Assembly (NCBI RefSeq): GCF_030247185.1
Contig: NC_080571.1
Coordinates: 33,778,753-33,842,752, forward strand
DNA from: Malaya genurostris
Taxonomy: Eukaryota > Arthropoda > Insecta > Diptera > Culicidae
Direction: 5' to 3'
Length of the DNA stretch: 64,000 nucleotides
Of the stretch, positions 1 through 13,247 are shown piece by piece. Position 1 is the stretch's first letter. Each line of letters begins with the position of its first letter. Below the pieces are notes generated by a model. The model was not told the origin of the DNA. It saw only the letters and a list, made by a program, of their open reading frames with translations, and searched no databases. A program made the translations under genes and the position numbers.

Positions 1-504
1 TTGAACGCGCTCAATTTTCTCAGAGATGGCTCAACCGATTTTAACAAACTTGGGCTCGTTTGAAAGCTACTATCGGGGCATTGATCAAGTTCGAAGATAA
101 AATGGCTGTGACTTTTGGTTCCGGAGATATGATTGTATAAGTGACGTAACCGACAAAAAGCGTTGTATTTGAACGCGCTCAATTTTCTCAGAGATGGCTG
201 AACCGATTTGAACAAACTTGGACTCGTTTGAAAGCTACTGGCGGGCCATTGATCAAGTTCGAAGATCAAATGGCTGTGACTTTTGGTCCCGGAGATATGA
301 TTGTATAAGTGACGTAACCGACAAAAAGCGTTGTATTTGAACGCGCTCAATTTTCTCAGAGATGGCTGATCCGATTTTAACAAACTTGGGCTCGTTTGAA
401 AGCTACTGTCGGGCCGTTGATCAAGTTCGAAGATCAAATGGTTGTGACTTTTGGTTCCAGATATATAATTGTATAAGTGACGTAACCGACAAAACACGTT
501 GATT
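1..504. repeat. 168-bp tandem repeat, three units
   Basis: The words TTGAACGCGCTCAATTTTCT, CTCGTTTGAAAGCTACT and GTGACGTAACCGACAAAA recur with an exact 168-bp period. Unit starts are 1, 169 and 337, and the array probably begins before the window. The same unit occurs twice in reverse at 7925-8260. Confidence 0.88.
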
Positions 505-513
505 TTTACCGCT

Positions 514-656
<143 letters not shown>

Positions 657-803
657 GTGCCAAAATTTTGGGATCACCTCTATTTTCGTTAAGTTCTAGT
701 GCTCAAAAGTTCAAGCACCTCGAAAAAAGCCTTCATGCAAAATTTGACCTAAATCGGACATGCTTAAGGGGTGCTGCCCGGTGGTAAAGGTTTGACAATT
801 TTC

Positions 804-1131
804 GATCTTGAAAAAGCACCATAGGGGGGAGTACATGAAATTTCCAAAATCGAAAATTTTTTTTGATGCCAAAACTCTTAAAACTGCATGAAACATCGAA
901 ATTTAGTGTCATCTCAAAAAATTTTTTTTTTGAAAAAATCAACTTTCTGGGACTTAGAAAAATTTTCATATTTTTTCTAAGTCCCAAAGTCGATTTTTTC
1001 AAAAAATTTTTTTTTTCGAGATGACACTAAATCTCGACGTTTCATGCAATTCTAAGCCTTTTGGCATCAAAAATTTTTTTTCGATTTCGAAAATTTCATG
1101 TACTCCCCCCTATGGTGATTTTTCAAGATAT
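804..1131. repeat. 328-bp near-perfect inverted repeat (hairpin)
   Basis: The arms 804-963 and 971-1131 pair around a short loop near 967: CCATAGGGGGGAGTACATGA pairs with its complement near 1097-1116, and GGGACTTAGAAAAA with TTTTTCTAAGTCCC at the centre. It is probably a fold-back MITE inserted in the larger element. Confidence 0.85.
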
Positions 1132-1938
1132 ATGAAAATTTCACTAAGTGGACTAAGAAGGCTTTTTTATTTTAGATTAGCATTACTGTTCTCATATAAA
1201 TAGGCAGCGCAAATGTCAAGCACTAGTTTGGAAAAATGATGCTGACTGTGTGACATAAACACTGAAGCATGCTTTTGTGAACTACTCAAATCAATCTGAA
1301 TCTATTGGCGTCTAAAATTATTTAATAAATGTATGAAACATATTTTCATGAGACTGTTATGAAAGAAGAGAAAGGCATTATCACACCACTAGGTGGATTA
1401 AGAAGGGTTTTTATTTTAGATTAGCATTACTGTTCTCATATAAATAGGCAGCGCAAATGTCAAGCACTAGTTTGGAAAAATGATGCTGACTGTGTGACAT
1501 AAACACTGAAGCATGCTTTTGTGAACTACTCAAATCAATCTGAATCTATTGGCGTCTAAAATTATTTAATAAATGTATGAAACATATTTTCATGAGACTG
1601 TTATGAAAGAAGAGAAAGGCATTATCACACCACTAGGTGGATTAAGAAGGGTTTTTTTAATTTTTTTTTAAATTTTTGGTGGTTGTTCAAAGTGAAAACA
1701 ACGATTTTTCACGAAAAAATCCACCATTTTGTAGCTGTTAAACCTTCCTAAAGAAACAAACAACGAAAAGGAACACGTTGAGGTCTGGATTTTCATATGT
1801 AAAAAGTGTGGGCAAAATTTGAAAAAAATTGGTGCAGTAGTTTTTGAATGACGATGGACACGGACTTTCAAAACCGGCTTTCGAGGAAAACGCGTTTAAA
1901 GGTTTTTATCTATAAAATCAATGGAAACAATTTGGTAC

Positions 1939-2243
1939 TCAAGGGAGCCCGTAGGGTCTAACATGTTCAAAAAATTATATTTTTTCTTTTATAATTCATT
2001 ATAACGAAACATTTCGAGAATGTTTTGTCAAGTTTTGAAGTCAATCGAAGTAGAAATCTTGGACCTGTGCGCTTGATTCTTCGTAGAATGAGATAGCCAT
2101 AGATAAAGGTCAATAACTTCCAGAGTTTCGATCCAATAGGCTTGAAAATTTCACAGAAAATTCTTCATATGTTTTACTATAAGAAAATATATAAAAAATA
2201 ACAAATGATTTTTCGAAAGTGTTAGACCCTACCCGCCCCTTAA
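1939..2243. mobile_element. About 305-bp candidate MITE
   Basis: Imperfect inverted ends: AAGGGAGCCCGTAGGGTCTA... at the left and ...TAGACCCTACCCGCCCCTT at the right (about 22 bp, a few mismatches). No TSD was determined. Confidence 0.45.
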
Positions 2244-3628
2244 AGTTGTTCTACAGTGATTTTCTCGTGAGACTTAACAGTGATGAGTTGCACAACCAAT
2301 TTTAATATATTTAAAAATCTTTCTGAGCATATCTAACATAAATAACAATTCTAAAACAATTGTAGAGCATCTGTAAATTTCAATAAGTTACATTTGCTAC
2401 TTGGGTTGTTCCACATCAGTACTTTTATTACTGCATTGCGTGCGAACGTTGCCCGTCATTGAATGTGTGAGTGACGAAAATTTGATTTATTTGCGCTCGT
2501 ACGAGCGGTACGAAGTTTGTGCCGTTCAAATATTGCACTTGCGATGTGCAAATTTAAACAGTTAAATAGTTCTTAACTCACTTTTGTAAATTTGTATAGC
2601 CCTGAAAAGGGCTGATTTTGTAGTATTTAACTTTTCGGTGTATTTTTCTCCAATGCAAACAATCTCAGCTAAATGCTGATGTAAAAATTATGTTGATCAA
2701 AAACTTATCACTCCCCCAGAGGATAAATTTTTAAAAGGCGCCCCATAGTAAAGTAAGACGTTTTCACGTCAACTTCAGTGTCTGATCGAGACTGATGGGT
2801 CGTTGTCCTTCCTTAGAGCAGGTGAAGCATTACCATATACTTTCTTTCTAAATCGTGTATCTTTCCATGTGACAATGGAGATGGTGGCCGCCTGCAATTG
2901 TGGCTATCGTGCTATTGAAATGTTCCATCTGAGTTGGAATAGTACGAGTAAGTGTGCAATTCGTCAGGACGCAACAGAACAGATTAACGAATGGCGTCTA
3001 CCCTTATGATTATCCTTTTCGTGGAAAGTGCAATTATCAAATCAATTCCACGAAAACGAAAGGTAAGGAAAGTTAATTCTATTCCAGATAAAACTGCAAC
3101 CGTAGAAATCCTTCCTTATACGTCAACAGACCGAAATAAATGACGCTTCTTGGTATCGATAAGATTCATTTGCTGCCGAACTTCTTCGATCCATTCCACG
3201 AATATATCACGTGTAATATCATAAAAAAAAGGTGAAGCGCTTGGAGTGACTATCTAGTCGGTTGAATCACTTGTCACGATCCAGATTGCACTTGGCCACT
3301 AGTCGACCACGTGCTGTGCTCGCCGCTGACCTAGTGTGCGAAATCCCTCTGCCATGCTGTCGCTGCTGCGAGACGGTGACGGTGATGGTGACGACGATGA
3401 TCGCGTTCAGCTCGCTGGTTTACTAGGTAATCAAGTTGCATTTCACACGATTGTAAATACTTCCATCAGCTGGCAGCGAAAGATGCGGAGGTGTGCACTA
3501 TACTCTCTAGCAGAACCAACGTGTGCCCACACATCCATAGCTGGCGGCACTAGCTTCAGTACTTGTCTACTATAAACTACGTATAGTTCGGTTGGGTAAA
3601 TGAGCGACCGGCTGAGCTTGCTTTATTC
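2244..3628. other. No gene recognised
   Basis: Only short chance ORFs (for example 2803-3009 and 3336-3575). A CGTGGAAAG / TTCCACGAAAACG inverted pair lies near 3020-3060. Contains the short repeat at 2690-2780. Confidence 0.4.
2690..2780. repeat. Short dispersed repeat (CCCCATAGTAAAGTAAG)
   Basis: AACTTATCACTC... then AAAAGGCGCCCCATAGTAAA. Also at 45222-45265, at 46550-47815 (split by the TIR element) and inverted at 50335-50470. Probably the end of an older element. Confidence 0.6.
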
Positions 3629-3810
3629 AGTTCGCTACGCGACGTCCTCGAAACGATCTCGTCCTCTAGGTTGTAATCGGTGCGGGGGAACAGGTGTCTC
3701 CAGAATTATTCTAGTGTGAAAAATTATCCGTTCTGGTGAATCTTTGTTTCCGGTCAGTTGGACGTAAGCTCGGAACGATTGGCAGAACGACATCAAACGA
3801 ACGAATCAAG
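3629..3810 (+). promoter_or_regulatory. Candidate transcription start and 5' non-coding exon of Gpo1
   Basis: The Gpo1 start codon follows a clear 3' splice site (TTTTCAG ending at 14298), so an upstream non-coding exon must exist. The best candidate seen begins at an initiator-like TTCAGTT (A at 3629) and ends at a good donor, AATCAAG/GTAACC, at 3810/3811. The stretch has no TE similarity within the window, unlike its surroundings. No TATA box is evident. The pairing is inferred: no transcript data were available, and other upstream exons outside or inside the window are possible. Confidence 0.33.
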
Positions 3811-5528
3811 GTAACCGTCAAGTGTTGAATCATCCTTCAATTCGAAAGTACCCGCAAAATTGATTGAAAAATAGTGCAGAAAATTTTCCCCAATTACGTA
3901 ATGGTGGAAAAGTGCGAAAAGATTTCGCTGATTTCAGTGCAAATGATTGAATGATTGGCCCGTCGAGGTTGAAGTTTTGAAGGTCAACCGAATGATTCAA
4001 CGACTGGAACTGTTGAGTTAAAGCAACTAGCTAGCATACAGTGCTGGAAACATTGCTGAAGCCACCGACTCGGGTCGAGTGGAGTACGGAAAGTTTGAGT
4101 GTTTCTGATGTCAATCAGCAGTTGGCGGGCTTCATCATCAGATGATTCCGACCGAAGATAGTAAATCATTGTTCCTGTTGAGCATTGGAGGGGGGAAACC
4201 ATCCTTACCAACTGTTTACATAATGTGGAATGATATTACATGCTGCGCCGAATGTTTGTGTGTTTGTGTATTAATAGATCGGAATTTTCACTATTTTATA
4301 ATCGAATACTCTGTGCAACACTGGCCAGTGTGATGTGCGCTTTAGTTGGTACTCTATTCGATTTGCTTGTTGGATTTGGAAAACGGTACTCGTTCATTGT
4401 AATTATACATTTTAAAATACATTTGAAAATGACACTAAAATAAAACAATGAAAACGAATTTTATTCAAAGACACTTTGAACTGACCTCTACAACCTTTTG
4501 GGATGGATAAAAATACGAGAGAGTAACGAACGAGATTGTTGAGCAAGTACTCATTGAATCATGAATATGTCGTTTTTCGAACAAAAATTCAAGTAAAAAA
4601 TACAAACAAGATAGAAGCTGGTATCGAAAAAAAAATAATGCAACAAGTGGGATCTCTGCTGCTTGCCGGGTCGGAAATCTCGTGTGTGTGTGTTTTTTTG
4701 TTTGAGATCGAGTGGTGTTTTCATAATTTGTCTACATATCCGACTCGTTTAGCAAGTGGATAAAAAAACGTGATCTTGAAAGTGACGAATGAAGTCATCA
4801 TCTGTTTGTTTTTACGCTGTGTTGTTGTGATTGGTTAGTTTATTTGGTTCGGCGTACAATAAGAAATATTGCTTGGTGACATTTTGGTATTTGGTAGAAA
4901 TCGTGCATTTTGTGATATTTAAAAGTTATTTTTACAACGACAGAAAGAAAGGCGTATCGATAGTAAATCAAGCAATCAGCTGTTCTGGGGGATTGTGATA
5001 TCGTTTTGAAGTGTAGAAATTAGTGAAGTCAAAAGGATAGAAATTATCGAAAATAAGGAGGACATAGAGAGTTCACAGTGTTAGTGGTAAAGAAACATAC
5101 TGCACTGACTCTAATTTAGCGAATCTAAAAAGCGGAACTCAATTAGCGAAGTTTTGATATGTTTTGCGTAGTTCGGTGCTCTCGACTCACATGGACACTT
5201 AATAATTGACTACACTTATCTTTGTTAATCATCAAAATTCAGATCCAGATAGAATTGATGGACGACACGAATACGTTATTTGAATTTGAAGCGATTAAAT
5301 TGGTACAGGAAAACTATGAGCTCTCTTTCCGAGTCGCTTTAAACTGCTTTACTGTCTTTCGTAATAGGAAATGAAAACGATATTAATCACAGCATAAGAC
5401 CCATTTAGTGAACATAAAGTGAATCAAAAATTTCATTATTGCACGTGAAACTTAACACTTCATTTGACATGTTTCGGTTTTTCTGATTACGATAAAATAT
5501 CCCTTTTCAACTTTTTGCCTTTCTCATA

Positions 5529-5700
5529 CACTTAGGCAAAAATAATTCCAATAAAAAGCCCTATGAAACTCATACCAAATTTTTAGGAACATTGTGCGAA
5601 CTTTTTATGATAAACATAACTTTTCTCATATACTGTGGATTTCAAAAGTTGTTCGTATGAAAACTGTAATAGTGATAGATGAGATGTATATTGCAGAGTC
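5529..5700. mobile_element. Fragment of the CACTCAGGC-end TIR family
   Basis: It begins TACACTTAGGCAAAAAT and matches the reverse complement of 35645-35887, with about 95 bp deleted. It includes the shared CATATACTGTG and TTGTTCGTATGAAAAC stretches. A single end only, so truncated. Confidence 0.6.
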
Positions 5701-6982
5701 GTAAACATTATAATAGAGGTATATTTTTGATATCAATCTTTTGAAATGGTGATTCTGGCGGTTTTTGATGCATCATAAGATTTGCGTTATAATTTTCACT
5801 ACTCATTTTGTTTGTATGTAGAATGCTTTTAAATTTTATCTGGATCCGACTCCCGGTTGCAGAGTTACAGGGTGTTATATGCAAAAAATTGCAAAACATG
5901 TTCTTGTAGAACCGGTTTTTATGAACATATAATTCTACCGGTTCCGGAATTACATGGTGATGAGTAGAACAATACTTATTTTCAAAAGGGCGTTTCTTTA
6001 CATAACAAGATCAACAAAGTCTGTAAATTTGGACGAAAGTCTGCGAAAAACTCGATTTTAGAAAGTCTACAAAAGTCTGCACAACAAAAAATGTCTGCAG
6101 CACTATACCCTGTAAATTTACAGACAAATCTGTAGGTCTAGCATCTCTGGTGAACACTCTCATAAACGAATACATATTTGGCATACAGCGCCGCACTGCA
6201 CACATGTTAAATGTGGCTAATCCATCAACAAATTACCGAAATACAAGCGCATCAAATTAGGATCAAAGAAAACTTTTGCCGAAAGTTGTGAATTGACCTG
6301 CTTGTTCCCGTAGAATCAACAGATTCAATATACTCAAGCGAACACGGTGTGCAGCAGATGGAAACAAAAAGCAAGCATCCAGCGAACGACGACCACCTGT
6401 TTCGTTGGCAGGTGGCTGCGAATTGAAGTTGAAATTGTAAAATGGCATATATTTATAGATTCCTTTGCGTGCGAACGTTCATGCGATGTAAAAGCGAACG
6501 ATCGAAACCGTCGACCGTACACGAAAAATTAATAGAATGACATCATTTTGGTCAGCTGGGATTGGTGGATGAAAACATAGGTCGATTCTAACCAATTTTT
6601 CAATAGTATGCTATTAAAATACTGAAACGACGTTGCCATACATGTTTAAGTTAAAAGTTTCCGAGTCGATTGGTTGTTTAATTAAAAAAGTTATTATCGT
6701 TTAAAATTATGACAGAAAAAGGGTACACGGCTATTTTTGAAACTTTTAATTGACACCCGGGCCCGTACAGTGAAGAGCAAGGCATTTTTAATGTCAAAAA
6801 TACTTTGAATTAGCCATATAAAACTTATGTTGTGTACGTCTTGTTAGTTTTCAGCCATAAAAATTGATTTAGGAGATATCGGTTATTAGTTCCCGGTTCC
6901 GAAAATACCGCAAATAGTAGTCAAAAACCAACGTCATTCAGAGCGAAGCAGAACGGAAAAATGCTTCGAAAAACGAAAAAAA

Positions 6983-7034
6983 GCTCTCTCTCTCTCTCTC
7001 TCTCCCTCTAGCGCTCTCTCTCTCTCTCTCTCTA
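6983..7034. repeat. (CT)n microsatellite
   Basis: Two CT runs separated by CCTCTAGCG. Confidence 0.9.
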
Positions 7035-7245
7035 AACTTTTAATTGACAATCGTAAAATTTGGTGCTTGCGGTCACTAGCTACTCATTAATTATTATTAC
7101 CAGGAGCTACGATAATTACATAAAAAAACCCATCAGATCAGAAACGATAAAAGATAAATCTTTATCTGTCTGTCATCTGTTGAAAGTTGATATTTAAAGG
7201 TTGACTAGGTTTTGATGAAAAAAACAATCATTACTTTTGGATGGT

Positions 7246-7598
7246 AGCTTATATTGAAAAACTTAGTTAAGCAAAATTATGCACAATAATTAGTTTGACC
7301 ACTTTTTGGAAGCTAAAACAACTCATAAAAGAGTGATTTTTCAAGAGCTACCCTACTTGCACTCCGAAAAATTGATGTAACTCAATCAAATGAGCGTTAG
7401 GAAGATGACTTTTAAGCAAAGTTGTTCAAAATAAATTGTTTTACAACTTTGCTGTAAAGTGCAATAATTTTTAAATTTAATTAAGAAAGTTAGCTTCCAG
7501 ATTTCAATCCAAATATGGACTACCCTAATGACATTTTACATCAAAAGATGCGCCATTTGATTACAAACAACTTGTTGTGAAGACACCAACTACAAAAA
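7246..7598. repeat. Dispersed repeat, copy 1
   Basis: AGCTTATATTGAAAAACTTA... to ...GACACCAACTACAAAAAA, repeated at 10073-10338 in the same orientation with small deletions. Continuing similarity at 8431-8542 and 11132-11235 shows that a longer segment was shared and later interrupted. Confidence 0.75.
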
Positions 7599-8402
7599 AA
7601 AACCCTTCTTAATCCACCTAGTGGTGTGGTAATGCCTTTCTCTTCTTTCATAACAGTCTTATGAAAATATATTTCATACTTTTATTATATAATTTCAGAT
7701 ACTAATTTTGACACCAATTGATTCAGATTGATTCAAGTAGTTCACAAAAGCATGTCAGCATTATTTTTCCAAACTAGTGCTTGACATTTGCGTTGCCTAT
7801 TTGTATGAGAAGAGTGATGCTAATCTAAAAAAACCCTTCTTAGTCCACTTAGTGGAATTTTCATATATCATATATCCCAAAATTTTGGCACCCTTATATA
7901 TATAAGAGCGGTAAAAATCCACGTGTTTTGTCGGTTACGTCACATATACCATCATATATCTGGAACCAAAAGTCACAACCATTTGATCTTCGAACTTGAT
8001 CAATGGCCCGACAGTAGCTTTCAAACGAGCCCAAGTTTGTTAAAATCGGTTCAGCCATCTCTGAGAAAATTGAGCGCGTTCAAATACAACGCTTTTTGTC
8101 GGTTACGTCCCTTATACAATCATATCTCCGGAACCAAAAGTCTCAGCCATTTGATCTTCGAACTTGATCAATGGCCTGACAGTAGCTTTCAAACGAGCCC
8201 AAGTTTGTTAAAATCGGTTCAGCCATCTCTGAGAAAATTGAGCGCGTTCAAATATCTTCGAAAAGTACACACACACACACAGACATTTTCCGATCTCGTC
8301 GAACTGATTCGAATGGTATATAACACTATGGGTCTCCGAGGCTCCGTTCAAAAGTCGGTTTTTCCAGCAATTCTAATACCTTTCTATAGAGAAAGGCAAA
8401 AA
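7599..8402. mobile_element. Complete member of the TAATCCACC family with two 168-bp repeats
   Basis: It runs from ACCCTTCTTAATCCACC to CTATAGAGAAAGGC. Its boundaries are shown by a related stretch at 10330-10350 where the same flanking DNA (ACCAACTACAAAAAA and TAATAGCGAAAATAT) is joined without it. Inside are two 168-bp tandem units (7925-8260) and an internal copy of the end motif near 7833. The 178-codon plus-strand ORF across it is an artefact of the 168-bp units. Confidence 0.68.
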
Positions 8403-10072
8403 TTAATAGCGAAAATATTTTTTGGTCTTGCTAAAGAAAGCTCTTGCTTTTCAGACTAAAATATTAAATGGGGATTTTAAAATCCAACCGTTTATTTTAT
8501 CTATGTATTGGCGTTAGGACATGTGATTAATAATTTTCATAATATTTATTTAAAATACTCCACATTGTTTGTCTTGAATATAACAAATGCTGTTTGAATT
8601 AGTATGCCGCCAAGTTTCTTCAAGCATATGGCCAAGGAGAAAATACGGACAAACGATGAATTGAGAGATAGTGATGAAAGGTAGCTTACCTTCTAAGTAA
8701 CAGTACTTGTCATGTCATGTCACTTGACGTTAAAGTTCTTCGTGGCATTGAGTTCCGACGTTCATCATTCAATATAATACAGTTTCGCTGACTCAAACTA
8801 AAGAATGCACGAGAAAAACAATAAAAAATCACAAGTGCTAATCCGTGTGCAACATAGCATAGGATATCTTCATATACTTTTCCATATATTGAGTACGGCA
8901 CTTTTTGTGACCTGGTGACACCGTACTTTAATTGGCATTGGAAGATTGAAATAACAAATAACATTTATCTAGAAGTTTGCTTCAAGTGTAATTTCAGTTC
9001 TATACTAAATTGTTCACATACCCATAATACCCGAGTGGCTGATATTTGAGTTTGATCGAATATACGTTACGATTACATTGTGGTATGGTATTCAACTTAA
9101 TAAATTTCATCACATAAAAATATAGAAATCATAAAAACATTATCCATGAGATCACTAGCCTTTCGCGTGAAAAAGTTAATCGAATCCTTATGTGAATTGA
9201 GATCCGTTTCCGAGTGAGATACATTATTCATTTTTCGGGCTTAAATAAATTAAAACACTCGGGTCATTATTCATTTTTCGGGTTAAAAATTGTTACCAAT
9301 TTTGAGAAAAGCTTTAGTAAAGAAGCAAGAAACATTTTAAGACTACATCTATATGTTGAATAATTATTCCAAAGGCCATCTCAGAATCATTTTTGAATTT
9401 ATTTATTTTTGAACAATTTTTTTGTAAGCTTAGGAAAAAATAAAATTGTTGTAGCATAATTACATGTCAGTTGCTATTTGCGCAAATAAAAAGAAGTTTT
9501 TAATTAGCTAAGTTTTTAAAACGATGGCTGTGTAATGTCGGAAGTATTCCTTGATGAGGTGAATATAGATTAAACCGACACGCTTCCTTCACAATTTTGT
9601 ATATAGAAAATCATTCTCATTATCTGCAAGTTTTCACTTCTTCCCTTCCAGAATTGTAGCGATGTACCTATACTAGAGTACGATATATTCACATATTCTA
9701 ACAAATAATCGAATGAAGAAAGTAAGAAATTTCAAACGAAGAAAGAACTAAATAATTCTTCGGAATCGATTTCTGGTTCTTAAAAGAACCGAATCGTTGA
9801 ATTCCTTCCATATTAATGGTAAAACAGTTTTTTCCTTTCTCATATAGAAGGGCTATACAATCCCTGTGAAAACCGACTTTTGAACCGAGACCCGGAGGGC
9901 CCAATGTCATATACCACTCGACTTAGCTCCACGATTTGATCATATGTCTGTGTGTATGCGTGTGTGTGTGTGTGACAAATATTGTCACTTACAAAAATGT
10001 GTGTGACAAATATTTTCTCAAACTTTGATTCAAATGAAAGGTCCTATGGTCACTTTTCCCAGAGATGGCTGA

Positions 10073-10338
10073 AGCTTATATTGAAAAACTTAATTAAGCA
10101 AAATTATGCACAATAATTAGTTTGACCAAGTTAGAAAAAATGATTTTTCAAGAGCTACCCTATTTGCACTCCGAAAAATTGATGTAATTCAATCAAATGA
10201 GCGTTAGGAAGATGACTTTTAAGCATAGTTGTTCAAAATGAAATGTTTTACAACTTTGCTGTAACCCTAATGACATTTTACATCAAAAGATGCGCCATTT
10301 GATTACAAACAACTTGTGAAGACACCAACTACAAAAAA
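10073..10338. repeat. Dispersed repeat, copy 2
   Basis: Direct copy of 7246-7598, lacking the TIR element that follows copy 1. It is directly continued by TAATAGCGAAAATATT, as found after that element at 8404. Confidence 0.72.
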
Positions 10339-11131
10339 TCACATTTAATAGCGAAAATATTGTTGTCTCGCTAATTTTCCGTTTCGGTTCATTGTGCATT
10401 GAGAGTAAAAACCATACTCAGATTTGACAATGCAGGAATCGCAGTCTAAGCATTTACTGAGAAAACCTACTTTTTGAACCAAAGCATGGAAGAACGAGTT
10501 GTTACAAACCATTCGGCTCAGTTCGTCGATATCGAAAAATGTCTGTGGTAAATAATGTTACTCAATTTTCGAGGAGATGGCAAGCCCGATTGTCATAAAC
10601 TTGGATTCAAACGAAAGGTCTTACGATTCCATATAAAGTTGTTGAATTTCATATAAATCCAACCTCTTGGTTCCGGAATAAAAGACTAAAGAGTGATTTA
10701 AACTTAAAAGTCCTTCTAAACTGGGTTGAAAACTGTTTGAATTAGTTTATATTAATTGATGTATAAACAAACTGAAATGCCTAGTTTTCGATTTCTGAAG
10801 TAAAAATAAAAAAAAAGTATTAAAAATCTTCAAGTTGGAGCTCATTTTATTTTCTCATAGATGACAAACATATTCACGATATTGTCTCTGACATTACTCA
10901 CCTGCGTTTTAACGATGAATCGATTAAACGAAAAAAAAGTCATCTTTTGGCACTATTAAAAACGAGTTTATGAAAGATAAATGTGATGGGAATTTCTACT
11001 ACATATTGCTAGAGATTTGAAAGTAATGAATGCAATGAAAATGAGTTCAATTACTGTCGGAAAAACAGTTTTTCAGTTCTGAATCTGGTTGTATGTTGAA
11101 GGCATTTGGATTATTCCATTTTTCAGAAAAT

Positions 11132-11235
11132 AAAGCTTTTGCTTTTCAGACTAAATTATTAAATTGGGATTATAAAATAAAACCGTTTATTTTATCTATG
11201 TATTGGCGTTAGGACATGTGATTAATAATTTTTAC
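11132..11235. repeat. Repeat paired with 8431-8542
   Basis: About 105 bp including TATGTATTGGCGTTAGGACA and GTGATTAATAATTTT, found in the same orientation at 8436-8542. Its spacing relative to the previous repeat differs between copies. Confidence 0.7.
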
Positions 11236-12162
11236 AAACTTAGATTCGAATGAAAGGTCTTGAGGTCTGAGGACAGAGTGTCACGTGTTGAGTTTTAAAT
11301 CGACCACGAGGTTCGCTCAATTCCCTTTGCGCATCGTATTTCTCTTGTACTCTCTCGTATATGAGCAAACTGTACCGGGTTGCCAGCATACATTTTTTTT
11401 GATGATAAGTTTTATCACATTAATCTATCGTATGGGTTTGACATTACATGGATTCCAATGAACAATGAAAAAATATTCAACTTTCACAAAGATTGAATGC
11501 GAAACAAAAAATGTATTTATATACAATGAAACGTCTGTGTGTTTGGCAGTCTTGTCGAGCCAATTTTATTTCTCACTCCTTTTTCAGATATCAGAAAACC
11601 GAAGCAAAAAAACGGCGGATGCATTGAGACTGACTTTGTGTCACAGAAACATATAAGACTTTATTTTTATCGCGATAACATATATGTTTTTATGTACTAA
11701 TCGCATCTAGACTAAATTATTTAGACCTTGTTAGGGTAGATTTATGATACAAGCCTTCAAAGCCGAGATATTCGATGAACAAGTAGAGTTATGCATTTCC
11801 GAGTGTTCCAATTTTCAGCAGTTCTTCAGTCAGAAAAAAATACAACACGACCGCTAAACTCAATGAATCATTCTGAAAATTTCACAGAATATTCTCAACA
11901 AAATTTCGAAGACATTGTCAGGTGGGTTTTTCTATATTCTGCACCGTTTCCAAGAAAATTTAATTTGAAACGTGAAAATAGCAAAAAACCTACCACTTTA
12001 CGGTACTGTCCTCAGCCCTTAAGATATCATAAGAATATTCCAATTTTCATTCGGATCAAACCCCTTGTTCCAAAGCTAGGGTGCGTAGTGTAGTGATTTC
12101 AAGAAAATTTCTGCGTTGCTTATATAGAAAGGTTATGCAATCACTGTAAAATGTACAAAAAA

Positions 12163-13247
12163 ACTGTTTTAATCCACCTAATGGTGTAATGATGCCTTTC
12201 TCTTATCTCACATATTCTCATATACAAATGTGCGGTATTCTTCACAATTTTTTTTGATTCTTAAAAAAAACAAAAAGGTTTGTCCATAAACTAGTATAAC
12301 CTACAGAGTGAAACAGTACTCAGGTCGGTTATGCCATCTCTGAGGAAACGAAAAGAGGTACTTCCGAAACCGGAATCTGGGAACAGGTATAAGCGAAGTT
12401 AGTTCGAGAAAAGCGACTGGGATCTATTTGAAGTCTATGGCTACAATCGTCGGTCGTTCATCAAAAACCCAAGAGCCCAAATTAATGTTTGACCGTCTAC
12501 TGACATTGACTACCGATTGGAAAAGTTTTGAGGCAAGTTTAAAAATTATTTTACTTTTTATTTCCGGTGCTTCCGCAAACAGAAAACGAGAGCCAGCATA
12601 GCAAGTTGAGAATTGTTTTTACGTGTATTGTTTCGCCGCTTCAAGTGACGGTATCCAATTTTAAAAACACTTCACCATATAATTCCGGAACCGGAAGTCG
12701 GATACGGATGAAATTTGAAAGTTTTATATGGGATAATGGGACTTTTCATTTGAATCTAAGTTTGTAGAAATCGGGCACGCCATCTCTGAAAAAAGTGAGG
12801 AAGCAAATTGAAATAAGAATTTTTTTAACTAATCACCCCGTAACTTCGGAACTGGAAGTCGGATCAAAATAAAATTAAGAAACTTTGTAAAGAACAATTA
12901 TACCTTTCATTTGAAACTAAGTTTGTGAGAATCGGTTTAGCCGTCTCTGGGAAAAGTAAGTGCACTTTTTTTCATTTTTTTGCACATATCACCCTGTAAT
13001 TACGGAACCGGAAATCGGATTCGAATAAAATTCAGGAACTTTGTGTGGGGTTTCAAGACCTTTCATTTAAATCTAAGTTCATGAAATGAGTGCAAAAAAA
13101 TGTTACATACATACATACATACACACATGCAGACATTTTTTGTACTCGACGAACTGAGTCGAATGGTATATGACTCTCGGACCTCCGGGCCTCGGTTCAA
13201 AAGTCGGTTTTCACAGTGATTGCATAACCTTTCTATATGAGTAAGGT
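12163..13247. mobile_element. About 1.1-kb member of the TTTTAATCCACC family with about 165-bp units
   Basis: It starts ACTGTTTTAATCCACCTAAT and ends ...GTCGGTTTTCACAGTGATTG / CTTTCTATATGAG. The interior has several diverged units, each with a GGTTTAGCCGTCTCTG-like and a CCGGAACCGGAAGTC-like word. Non-coding. Confidence 0.6.

Larger units (their letters stand above)
3811..7245. other. Probable Gpo1 intron: mostly unique-looking non-coding DNA
   Basis: No coding exon is recognisable. It contains the TIR fragment at 5529-5700, the (CT)n tract, and a block at 6010-6150 with repeated GTCTGTAAATTT/AAAGTCTGC words. 3811-5280 has no obvious TE similarity inside the window. Confidence 0.4.

Noticed and set aside
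7923..8459. 178-codon plus-strand ORF
   Set aside because: It spans two 168-bp tandem units and repeats the same peptide; it lies inside a non-coding TIR element.
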